Below, piece after piece: positions 29,936 through 40,349 of a stretch of 64,000 nucleotides of DNA; the first letter of the stretch is position 1, and each line of letters opens with the position of its first letter. The DNA lies in contig CM067343.1 of NCBI GenBank assembly GCA_034190875.2, positions 21,053,733 through 21,117,732 on the forward strand, read 5' to 3'. The notes below the pieces were generated by a model. It saw only the letters and a list, made by a program, of their open reading frames with translations, was not told where the DNA came from and did no database searches. Position numbers and translations under genes: made by a program. Source of the stretch: Urechis unicinctus (taxonomy: Eukaryota > Annelida > Polychaeta > Xenopneusta > Urechidae).

Positions 29936-32900
29936 TATGGCTAAGATGAAAAACTTTGTTCCGGAATTGTTCTGTTTTATAGGACATCATCACCATACTG
30001 CAGTTATTTTATGTAAACGGCGATGGTTGCTATGGTGTGAAGGGAATGTAGTTAGCCTTCGTTGCAGATGTGTGTTTATCTTGCAGCTATCTCTGATGTT
30101 CTGGATGGCTCCGCACCCACAATGCAAATAGGCCATCATTATGCAAGGTTTAAATTAAGTAATAAGGCGATTACTATTTCGCTTGCTGAATCGCACTTGT
30201 GTATGAAACTCAGAGATTCAGTGGCTAACTATGATAGCTTTCAAAACAAAATGTCAAAATGACCACATGGATTTGTCACCATATTTGTCTTGATATTGCT
30301 CCATGTATTGTCCGAGTATTAACAGGGCATTCACTGCATCGTCATCACTGCGCGCTTCGTCGCTTGAACTTTTACAAAGCTTACATGAAATTGTAGAAAT
30401 GATGTTCCTTTGTTGATTTACAAGCTCAACTAGTTGCGGGTTTTAGTTGTCGCGGTCGATGAACTACTGCCATTTAATCGAGCACATTCATGTGCGTCAG
30501 ACCAATCGGCATCTATTGCTTACCTTCAAACGCTTCATTACATAATGTTAACTCAGAATAATCATCTGGTATGGAATATTTAACTAAAATACCATAAACA
30601 AGCGTAATATGTTTGATCCGGTAATAGCCTGTTACTGATTTACTGACCGACCATCTGTGTGTGCGATGAACTGATATTACCTAGCAGCCACCAAGGACCG
30701 CTGCATTTAATTGGGTTATCTGTCCCCGTCTGACATATTTTTACTACTAAATGTTACTACGAAAACAAAATCGGTCATTGTTGCATGATTTCACTCGCCC
30801 AGAAAGAAATCAATTATCAGGCGAGCTATGGCAAAGTGAGCCATGATGACTAACATTAAAGGCAACATTATATACTCGCTGCTGATAATGCACCACGTCT
30901 ACCTAATTAGGCTACATAGGTCATGCACTTCGTCTTCGGGCTGTTCAGTGTCTAAGCAGGTCATCATATTTGCCGTTTTTTGTGCTAGCGGCTTGTGTCT
31001 CCACTATAGCACAAGTAACCTTCAAGTATTTAACGTGAATTTTAGGTGTTCAGGCGATCCCTACACCAGTGTACGTAGCAGCTATTATGGGATAAATTAA
31101 TTAATTATGAGCTCATGATACAGGCGTTGTATGTCACTATATAAGCCTTCAAATTTTATACTGTTTGAAACGTCCTCTCAGCAGGCGTTGACGGGCTAAA
31201 TAATTAATCGATTATCATATTTATAAAGGTAGATTATAAAACCAACAACTAATTTAACTGTCAGCAGTATTACCGTTACTCTGGGTTGACATAACTGGAA
31301 ACAGATTCTACTTTTGATTTAGAGGCTTGCTAAACACCCTTTCACTTTGATTAATTATTGAGAAAAATTCAAGGGGGAATGGAATTGCAGAGATAAAATG
31401 TGGGTACAATCATGATGATAAATGTCCTTGTTACAGTCTGAGGCACTCTCATTTGACATAACAGAAAATAGATGGACCTACCATATGCTTACAATCTGCG
31501 ATATCCATTGCATATTGTGTTAATAATTCGTAAAGGATGGTTCTCAGACATATAGTGCGCATGACAAATGGTAATATCATCATTCATTATACCACTTGAA
31601 ATATTGTGTTAGATTTGATAGCCACATTACTCATCATAACGTAACGTAGACAATAACATTGAAACGTGAGTTATTTCCTATCTGCATATTGATTTCATGA
31701 AATGTTAGTGATGTGAGATTGGTGCAACAGGCGGCGGTTATTTCGTTACGCATGTATGTCCAACGACTAGCTTTTCCTATGTGTTCGATTGATCATACAT
31801 CAATATAGCGAGGGATTATATTGTCACACGTGTTGAAGTAAGGATATTGCCCACATGATGTATGTAATAACACTCCCACGCCCAGATCGTTTAATCAGAT
31901 TTGCCACTCATTAACCCTCATCTTTATTTCAATGGGGAAGGCATCTTGTATTAACGTTAGCATTTGCGAACGAGCAATGAATCTATTTTATAGATCCCTT
32001 ACGCATCCATTACAATGTATGTTATTCAGTGAGGTAAAAAAAAAGGTCTGCCGTTTCCCACCACCCATTCTTCTCAAAATCTACGCTACAAGATTGATGT
32101 GATACAGAAATGATAACATTACATGAAATCACTTGTTTGGATTTAGTAGACCATGTTGCATTGTGCAATTGATTGCCGTGCCGCCTAAATCTAGGCAAAG
32201 CTTTCTGTAGAATTGTATTTATCAGACATCTGACACAGTAAAGTTATCTGACTGCATTGGAGAACTCCACACAATCTACTTTTAATTTTGGTTTTCGAGA
32301 TATCCAGTAAAGAATTCGTGATCAGTCAGCATGAAATCAGTTAAACACTAACCCTGTCTTTAACTTTGACGTCCGCTGTTTGCATACTAATATCCAGCTG
32401 TTTAACTGACATTGTAAGAATAATTCAACTGCGAGTAGTAAATTTACGCTCGGTTGGAGGTCATACAATAAAGGATATTGACCATTCCCTGGCGTTCACC
32501 ACATTTTGCTCAAACTAGATGTTAAGTCAAGATATTAATCTGAGGTCATGTACATCCGCTAAAATCGTCACACAATTATGGGCGCAGGATTCATGACTTT
32601 TGTCAGCATTGAATGATTTTTATTTAACTGCAACGAGTATGCAGCATTGAATGATTTTTATTTAACTGCAACGAGTATGCTTGAGAATCAACATGTCGCA
32701 ATAATATCGAGCCAATGTACATATTGTTTTTTTAAAATTCACCATGATCGTATTATCGCTTAATAAACATATTCGGTATAAGTACTGACAAAACCCGCCA
32801 TGCCTTACATGTGATAACATGAAATGCACTATTGACTGAAAATGTGCTTATAGTTCATGAAGATGGCAACAATTGGGATATTGCCGCATTAATGACATAA

Positions 32901-33851
32901 ACACAGTTAAACATGACGGTTTTCTTTCATTTTTCACTGAGAACACTTTCATTTTTCCAATAATTAAGGAATCTTCTATATACCGACGAATAATTTCCTG
33001 CTCGCATTTCAATATGAAAAATGTTGTTAAAAATATTACTTTTACGAATCATCACAAAAATACTCAATAATGGTTATAAATTTTAAAGGTTGTTATTAAG
33101 GAATGACCGAAACCCTAAAAACACATGGGACAATATGAAAATTTTCTTAAATGTCAAGATACATGGATTTGTATAATCTTCCATTTGATTTACTATACTT
33201 ATAATCGTTTGAGAACCACATATATTGGAATATGGGATCGGTGAATGGCAGACGGTGTGTATACGCTCGCTGACCATAACAACCCATTATTTTTCGTGTG
33301 CGATTTCAGAGCGAACCTTCCTTTATGATTTAATATTGCCTTGGTGTGTGCAGATGGCGTTATTTGCATGCATATCATTTCCACATCCCCACTGGCAGCT
33401 GTTAAATTTTGACTGAACAGCACACATAAAAACTTAACTGGCTGAACTATGTGTCCATTGTGTCTGTAAGTATGATACATTCTCCTTACATTATTTCATA
33501 AGCACAGGAGAGGCATAACAAAGAGGTTATATATACGGTCATCCACTCAGTTTATAGCAGCTTTGATTTTCAATGCAACAAAACACCGACGACCACAATT
33601 AATCGTGCTTTGAAAACCTTCCTCATATCGCGATGTTATCCTTAGGCATAAATAGCCCTGCTTAGTGCAAATCGACAACCGAACATATGTTGCGTATATA
33701 TATATATGACATAACTTAAAAATAATGTCCCCCAGATATTGCTCTTTAAATTTTTCAACCCATGGACAATTAACATTCATTGTGTTCTAGTCACCCTATC
33801 AAAGAACGGTAAGAGATATTTATTTTCGTAAGCAAATCTTAGCAAGTATCA
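29936..33851. other. No gene seen
   Basis: Noncoding AT-rich DNA up to the target site of the Kolobok element. It contains the 38-bp tandem duplication listed separately. Open frames here are short and mutually mirrored. Confidence 0.4.
32604..32679. repeat. Perfect 38-bp tandem duplication
   Basis: The 38-bp unit beginning cagcattgaatgattttt occurs twice with no difference and no spacer (32,604-32,641 and 32,642-32,679). The identity argues for a recent event. Confidence 0.95.
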
Positions 33852-33855
33852 TTAA
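33852..33855. repeat. TTAA target-site duplication, left
   Basis: TTAA directly before the left terminal inverted repeat, matched by TTAA at 38,429-38,432. TTAA duplications are the hallmark of Kolobok (and piggyBac) insertion. Confidence 0.85.
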
Positions 33856-33875
33856 AGGTCAACTTCAACGATTTT
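33856..33875 (+). repeat. Left terminal inverted repeat
   Basis: Twenty bases, AGGTCAACTTCAACGATTTT, mirrored with three mismatches at 38,409-38,428. Confidence 0.85.
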
Positions 33876-34061
33876 CATCATTTCTTTATTTTGTGTTTCA
33901 AAATGAAGATTAATAACTCATTAACCAACGGGTACTCATAATTCATTGCACCGCTATGCATAACTACTAAAAATCCACCGATAAGGTTCCACTCGGAAGA
34001 AAATACGAAGCCATCTTCTCGATGCCATTTTGCCTCAGTTGGCCGCTAGGGGCAGGTTGCG

Positions 34062-34069
34062 TGACGTCA
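34062..34069. promoter_or_regulatory. CRE-type palindrome TGACGTCA, left
   Basis: An exact CREB/ATF-type site about 100 bp upstream of the ATG of the P2X7R-like gene, in a GC-rich patch (gcgtgacgtcattcctgctg). The same octamer lies upstream of the transposase gene at the other end and upstream of the P2X7R-like gene at 60.7 kb. A promoter role is inferred. Confidence 0.5.
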
Positions 34070-34170
34070 TTCCTGCTGCGCGGCCTCAGAAAGAATTTGA
34101 CAGCGATCGAGCGAGCGAAGCGAAAAGCGATTGTTTGGATTTTAGTATTACACTGTTTTTAAATGAAGCC

Positions 34171-35184
34171 ATGTCGTCTTCTGATGAAAATTACGAGGCC
34201 CCATAGGATTAAATTGGGGCAAATTATGTCCATGACTATTTATTTGAGACAATACGGACGGGAGTTGAAAAATCCAAGTCACACTTCGAAATGACACTGG
34301 GAGCTCTAACTTGCTTCGGATGAAGAATCCACAAAAGATATCAACGAATGGTGAGTTTAGGAATACCCTTCCCCAGCTTTATTGAACTACGTTAACAGGT
34401 AAAAAATAATCGTTAGTATCAATTACCCAATAGAATTACACATTCGGTAAGTTGAGGATGGTATGTTGACAGATGTAACTATTACAACAGATAGAACTTG
34501 GCTAGCGAATGTAGCTTTGCCATTGTACCGTCAGCACATTAAACATTTTTGACAGATGATTACATGCAGTATATAAAGTATTTTCCTGTTATATTCAGTC
34601 AGCACTGCATCCCAATGGACGAAGCCAGAGTGTGCATCAGAGGTTTGGAGAGAGTGATGGCTATAACAGAGGAATGGACATGCATCACCAAGCAGCCAAG
34701 ATTCCTGGCAAAATGCCTGAATAAAAATGAGCTGGAAGCTTCCAAATTTGAATCTATTCAAATGGATGGACCTGTTGGAGAGTAAGTTAGCCATTATTGC
34801 TACCAAAAAGGACGGTTTGAGGTTGAACAATCATATTTATTACTAAGGGAACATCAATCCGCTGTGTAAAACATTCAGTGTTCATATTGATAAACTACAA
34901 TATATTTCACATAGCCAAAAATAAATAAAACCATTAACATGAAATCCAGAGGCAGAGCTTACAATTACAAAGTGAGGGAATGGTTGACAAATGACAATTG
35001 TTTTTTTAACTATGCAACTTATTTCAAAACCATAGACAACTTATTGACATATTGCTTCAGATAATTAAGGTATCTAGCCTACTGCCAGTTTACATTATGG
35101 ATATGGCACAGACTGGGCAAAAGAAACAGAAAAGTGTTGGCAGAAGTGGAAGATTACTTGGTCAGGTTAAATCTACACCTGTGA
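34171..35184 (+). CDS. P2X7R-like zinc-binding protein, Kolobok accessory gene (lightly broken)
   Basis: The protein resembles the cytoplasmic tail domain of the P2X7 receptor, widespread in invertebrates as stand-alone 'P2X purinoceptor 7-like' proteins. Three exons are inferred: 34,171-34,350, 34,599-34,781 and 35,070-35,184, with GT/AG borders; the phases at the second and third exons agree. Exon 1 begins MSSSDENYE and has VHDYLFE, the usual acidic lead-in. Exon 2 carries CQHCIPM, then TCITKQPRF and KCLNK, matching the family's C-x2-C-x-PM, ITxHPxF and CLN landmarks. Exon 3 reads AYCQFTLW and HRLGKRNRKV, matching the AYRQF...RLGRGNRRV helix. The full family tail (LPSC...I...FP...GF) is absent. 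Exon 1 has two in-frame stops (TAG, TAA after EAP) and one net frameshift. Its stop (35,182-35,184) lies 4 bp from the transposase stop. The P2X7R-tail assignment is firm; its role in transposition is inference. Confidence 0.8.
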
Positions 35185-35188
35185 GCAC

Positions 35189-38129
35189 CTACGAGAAGAT
35201 CCTTTGCAGGTTTCTCGTACTGGGAGGCAATAGGAGGTGGAAGATTTCTTGAGCTCTGTTCGAGTTTTCATTGAAGTGAATTACTGCTAGGAGCAATCTG
35301 GATATATATATATATAGCAGATTGATAACATATTGCTAAGTAAGAGCAATTGAAACTTGAGCACATAATAAGAATTATACAAAAAAAAAAAACATTCCAG
35401 CTGCCAGTACACAAATGTGCTAAACTTCCATACAACAAATATACACAACCGAATTTCAAACTTATTTCATTGGTATTACCTGGCCTCCATGGTGGCATAG
35501 GGATAGTGAACACTCTTTGGTGCGAAGAATGTGACCACTTTGTGATACGATTCTAGGCTTGATGTCTGCTCTGATGGGGAAAGCCTGCCAATGTCATTTA
35601 GGAGATGCTTGCTGGAGACTATCAACTCCAACTCTTTGTGTGGCTTTGATCCTATTTATGGTTAACACATATATCAATACAGATTACATTTCTTTGGTAA
35701 AGTAGTACCACAAGGACATGGATTTTACCTTTACGACTCATTTAATTACACTACAACTGAAGTAAATATTTCTATGTAAACTTATATGATTAAAAACTAA
35801 CACCGACCCTTCAGTATCCACTTCCTGTCCTCTAATAGTTCATGCTCACATTCCGGGTACAGATCCCCATGCCCCGCGTGCTCATTGACGACATGCCTAG
35901 TGACAGAGAGCCACTTGGCTCGGACCAGACCTGCATCTCCATCGCTGGAGGCAGCACACCAGTAAACATGATTGGAAATGCTTCTGGCCCACTCACCCAG
36001 GATGTTGCAGTCTTTTCTTTTCCCTTTGGCCAGTATTTTCTTCTTGATCCCTTCATTTACAAATAAGTGTGTGTTTGTCTTTAATGCTATCATATAAATT
36101 TGGTATGCCAACATGTTAAATATTTTTTAAATTGTTACACAGAGTGTTTTGGGTCGGCTTAAGTCACACAAAGAAACTAACCTTTGGCAACATGCCACAC
36201 ATCAAACCAGTGTTGGACTTTAGGTTGCTCTTCCCTTATGTACTTTTTCACCCCCAAATGTCTGTCAGTAGTGATGGATTCAATGGTCAATCCATTCTCA
36301 GACAGGGATTTCTTACCAGGCTTCAGACCAGCTAACTCCATAGCATTAGAATTTTTAACTTGGTTACTCTGAAAGAAATTAACAGGCAATTGATGGTACA
36401 ATAGAAATTAAAGAATCCATCATATACTTAGCAGTGTGGCCTGGAGAACAACATCTTGCATCCCCTCCTACAGAAAGTGGTGTACCTTGGCGAGCAGTTG
36501 TCAGTGATGTCTTTTGGGTCCGCCAGAGTCGTCTTACAGCTGGAACAAGATAGCTTCTCTGAATGAGATAGAATGTTGACATAGATATGGTTGGGATATT
36601 AACATGCCTGAACATGTTCAGTGTTCTAACAGCACTACTGCCGCTAACAAAAAAATCCTGAAGCCATTAACAAATTCCCTGCAGGCATAGCTCCTGTAAA
36701 AGGTTGGCTATCCCACATCTTACGGTGTCCATTCACGCAGATTTGTTCAAAACAAGCAAAACTCCCCCGTATCTGCTTGATGATGACTCTGCAGGGGCCC
36801 AAGCACAGGAAGCATGAGAGCAGCAGGGTTCTCAAGCAGCTCTCAAACACAATAAATTTTCTTTGATTCTGACTAGGGCCATCCTTCAGATCAACACCAC
36901 TGTGAACAATAAGAATGAATTCACAATATAAGCATTCTGTGAGCTAAATTTTTCTTCCATCAGCGTTTGTAGTGTGGTTACACTACAAACAAAACAATAT
37001 TTTCCTTACACTTCTTCAAACTCCATGTCATCATCAGCGTCCATCTCGGCATCATCACTGACATCAATGAAGTCATAGTCGGGGTCAGTTTCCATCTCAT
37101 CATCGCTGTCCACTAGTTGAACAAATTCCTCCTGGGGCTCATATTGGGTGCCCCTGGTGACACTTTGGATCAGCAAATTGCACTGTGTCCCGATGCAGTG
37201 CTGAGATGGGCTAACTTGGGTACCTCTGGAATATTTCTTTATTCCAGGAAAGAAGGAACTCTGTGTCTGCAGGGACTTGTCAGCCATCTGTGGTATCAAT
37301 ACAATAAATATGCTACAATTTCATTCATCATACCCTTAAAGGATGTAAATGTTTACAAATTGACTCTGAAAATACACATGGATACATTCAACAGAAGTTA
37401 TCCCTGCCAATGCATTTCATCAAATATAATAATGCAGTTGCCTTGTGACACTCACGGAAACATTTGCCTGCACCCCAAATGACAAGTGAGAGCAAGCTTC
37501 ATGTTCTGCAGACGGCAAGGCACTCGCCCCTGGTGTAGCAAACAACGCGGATGCTGTCAGAAGCGAAGTTTCTTCGCCTAGGTCGGCAGTGCTTGGGTGT
37601 GAAACCTCAGTCTGTGGTTCACCACTGTCACTAGATTTATGTTTCTGCTCAGCTGCCAATACCATTTCATTTACTACCTGCATGACAAGAAACAGCTAGA
37701 TTGATATACTGGCAACTTGGTGATAAATTCATTAACATCTAAATAAGTATACGTCAACATAGCAGAACTAGCCTAAAGGTTCAAGCCAACAGATCTCACC
37801 TGTTGTCGCTGCCTTTTCTCCGAGGCACTCCGTCGCTTACTTTGACTGTCATCAACTCCGACGTGGCTAAAGATAGTTGGTATGGCCTCTTTTCGGAGCC
37901 TAGGTTTCTTACGAAATCCTAGACTTTTGAGCAGCTCTGGGTCAGTATCATAAGCACCATTCTCGAAATGATCAGAACATAGAACCGTCGTGGGTGTAGG
38001 ACTCCAGTGTTTACGTTTGACTTTCGACACCCATATGCGGCGCATTTTGCTGTCTTTTGGAAACAGAAAAAAACTCTCACGCCTGACTTCTCATTGTTCC
38101 GACAACCAAACGCACAAACAATAAGGCAT
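35189..38129 (-). CDS. Kolobok transposase with N-terminal THAP finger (lightly broken)
   Basis: Seven exons are inferred on the minus strand: 38,129-37,800; 37,677-37,456; 37,287-37,010; 36,899-36,182; 36,050-35,808; 35,651-35,480; 35,297-35,189. The junctions checked keep phase. Exon 1 is a THAP C2CH finger: CAFGC, FPKDSK, RRIWVSKVKR and CSDHFENGAY. Exons 2-3 are linker with an acidic run. Exon 4 has WDSQPF, AGNLL, then GGDARCCSPGHTAKY (first catalytic Asp), TDRH (second Asp) and FDVWHVAKG. Exon 5 has WARSISNHVYWCA and HAGHGDLYPECEH. Exon 6 has SEQTSSLESYHKVV (likely catalytic Glu), and exon 7 HFNENSNRAQE. The family often has CDSPGH where this copy has CCSPGH. Breaks: a possible indel near the ATG, one frameshift in the homopolymer inside the THAP finger, one in a T run after GNLLMASGFF, and one after the MMDSL stretch. 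It cuts and pastes the element at TTAA; this copy is probably inactive. Confidence 0.85.
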
Positions 38130-38238
38130 AATCCACAACAAGAAACGCACCAGACCGTGAAGAAAGACGAGTAAGTCACACGCTGTCAGCCAATCGTGAA
38201 GGCTGAAGATGGCGAGGAATATTCGCGAACAACCTGAA

Positions 38239-38246
38239 TGACGTCA
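38239..38246. promoter_or_regulatory. CRE-type palindrome TGACGTCA, right
   Basis: Exact octamer about 110 bp upstream of the inferred transposase ATG (38,129), mirroring the site at 34,062-34,069. A shared promoter module at both ends is inferred. Confidence 0.5.
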
Positions 38247-38408
38247 CTGTCCGGAAATTCACGAATTTTACCGAGCGGTATCTTGTCAGATTCGACGTGG
38301 AAAATGTACATTTAAAAATCATTTTTCTAAAAGAAAAAAAGCGCGCAGTCACCTTATTTTGGTTACGATACCCTTTAAAACATAGAACTTTTGAAAAATG
38401 GAATAAAA

Positions 38409-38428
38409 AAAATCTTTGTAGTTAACCT
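38409..38428 (-). repeat. Right terminal inverted repeat
   Basis: Read on the minus strand, AGGTTAACTACAAAGATTTT, pairing with 33,856-33,875 at 17 of 20 positions. Confidence 0.85.
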
Positions 38429-38432
38429 TTAA
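38429..38432. repeat. TTAA target-site duplication, right
   Basis: Second copy of the TTAA flanking the element. Confidence 0.85.
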
Positions 38433-38514
38433 ATGACATTAGTGATGATTCTTAGGAATGGCAAATAACGAGGTTATTATTCCACGATGGTAATAAATGT
38501 TAAAAATACTGTAT

Positions 38515-38860
38515 GGGTCGCGATCCATACGGAAATCTTGAAAGTGGTAGTAGCAAAAATCACACAGCTGTATTAACTAAAAGATTCCATAACATATTGC
38601 CATTTGGCAATTGAATAAATGAGTAAGCTTGCTTTGGATTAAACCCAACGTGTTGCGTCAGTCATAAATGTTACCATCAAATATTGAATGGAACATAAGC
38701 AAGGTTCAAACTGATTGCTTATCTACTTGGAACAGAAAACCGAGAAGAAAAACAGGAACGGTGGCAAGATTGGCATATTCAATGCTCGTGCATAGTTGTA
38801 TATAACATAATTTTCTGATTTGAAGGCTATCGATAGGAGAAGGGTTCATGCCTGTGTCAA
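38515..38860 (+). repeat. Dispersed repeat segment, sister of 6,455-6,785
   Basis: Collinear with 6,455-6,785 (see that entry). It begins about 80 bp beyond the Kolobok target site, so the transposon landed next to or inside an older repeat. Confidence 0.7.
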
Positions 38861-38869
38861 ATCAGTTTC

Positions 38870-39910
38870 AAAGAACTTGTGGATGCTTTCCAGGCATCAA
38901 AGTCAGTAGTATCACTTCCAATTGAGCTGAACAGTTAGACTGCCAACCTTTCCAACGACAACGCTATATCCGGAGCTGCCTGAGGAGAATCCAGAGTACT
39001 CCTAATGGTTGAATGATATCAGTTTCAAGAAGCAGTACCTTGAGAAAGAAATTGAAAACTATTGTGCAATGTACAAGACATATAGGCGTGCAGTGAACTC
39101 AGTTGACGCAGTAGACACTGCTTTAGTTACTGTTGTACGTGTCTTGGCGCAAGTGGTGGATGTGTAGTTTCTACAGTAGCTGCTATTCCTATTGCCACAG
39201 TGTTGGGTGTTTCTGGCGCCGCTTGTGGGCTACTTAGAATTGCTGGAAACTTTTCAGTCGGCGACTGACCATCAAGGTGAAAAAACATGATCAGATCCGC
39301 ATTCTAGCGCAGAGTAAATTGAATACCATTGCTGACATTGTATTAACAGCACTTAAAGATGGTAATATCTCGGATCATGAGTTTCAACTTGTTTTTGCTG
39401 AGGTCACAAAATATACCCAAATAAAGGGTGAAATTAAGGCTAGATCTGTAAAAGACCACCAGACTGTTTCAATCGTTCAAAAAAACGCGATGATCCAACG
39501 CGAAAAAGACTAAACATTGGAAGGTATCAGACAAAAATTGGATGTTTCTTTACCATTAAGCGGACTGTGAATTATATTGACCTGCCTCAATACATAGAAT
39601 AATTTGAATTGCGCGGACCTTTACGATCTATTGAATAAACGAGGGCATAAGGTACAAAAATGAACACAGAAGATCGTATTACTGAAATTGAAGGTTGTGT
39701 AAAAGAGTTGAAGTTAGATATAGATTATCTGAAAGACGAAGCAACAGATCTGGAGGAAGAACTGAGTGATATGGAGGGTACGTACGATAACCATGTGAAC
39801 GGAAGGACCTTGTGAGAAATCTGGAGGTTAAGAATGGGGATCTTATGGAGCGAGTGGAATGCCTAGAGGAGCTTGTCAGCAAGTGCCACACGAGCTTGTA
39901 ATTCAAAGAG
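38870..39910 (+). mobile_element. Decayed repeat-borne protein fragments, class unknown
   Basis: Broken remains of two adjacent genes. The first (about 38,930-39,513) has an acidic lead-in, a glycine/alanine-rich hydrophobic stretch and a C-terminal helix with SKLNTIADIV and GNISDHEFQL, a motif I remember from multi-copy hypothetical proteins of invertebrate mobile elements. The second (about 39,660-39,900) begins MNTEDRITEIE and continues as a heptad-like coiled coil. I cannot name the element class, which could be virus-like, and treat it as a fossil. It appears broken in several places. Confidence 0.45.
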
Positions 39911-40290
39911 ATGAATAGACGCGAACGGTGTAGACACCTAAGCCTATGGACACACTAGTTTACCCAAAAACTAGCATGGTGAAGTCGGACCCGTATAGGG
40001 CTCGGGTCCAACTAAGGGTGAGTAAAATCCTGTATAGGCTGCTTCAGCGAGAATAGTATGGATGAGTGGATTTGAGCCAGAACCGCCACTCTCTATATTA
40101 CTGCCTGTAAGGACAATCTGTGAACCGAATGAACCCGACGCTGACTTGTTCACTGCTTACATAATATTTTGGCGTCGTAAATAATAACGCACCTTTAGAA
40201 GATAATATACCTCCTTATTAGCTCTGACAGATTCGTGAGAACCGCGTCCAGGATTCACGCGTTCAGATAAACGCTTGATTGAACAGTAGG

Positions 40291-40298
40291 TATATAAT
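40291..40298 (+). promoter_or_regulatory. Possible TATA box of copy A
   Basis: TATATAAT lies 52-59 bp upstream of the inferred initiator ATG at 40,350, leaving room for a start site and a 5' leader of about 25-30 bases. Copy B has no counterpart because its 5' end is missing. Confidence 0.4.
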
Positions 40299-40349
40299 GC
40301 ACGGTAAAAACTATTTTGCCACAGCGAAGTATAATTTCGAAACTGAATT

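Larger units (their letters stand above)
33856..38428. mobile_element. Kolobok DNA transposon, 4,573 bp, two convergent genes
   Basis: The element starts AGGTCAACTTCAACGATTTT at 33,856 and its right end, read inward on the minus strand from 38,428, is AGGTTAACTACAAAGATTTT. That is 17 of 20 matching bases, and both ends abut TTAA. Inside are a plus-strand gene for a P2X7R-like zinc-binding protein (34,171-35,184) and a minus-strand gene for a THAP-DDE transposase (38,129-35,189). CRE-type palindromes TGACGTCA sit in the subterminal regions (34,062 and 38,239). Decay is light: a handful of frame breaks and two stops, against more than 2 kb of aligned coding sequence, so the insertion is fairly young. 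The superfamily call rests on TTAA plus the THAP/transposase motifs remembered from Kolobok proteins of fish and invertebrates. Confidence 0.87.

Noticed and set aside
33856-38428. piggyBac as the source of the TTAA duplications
   Set aside because: The transposase has a THAP finger and the GGD...SPGH...TDRH...SLESYH boxes of Kolobok, not the piggyBac core.
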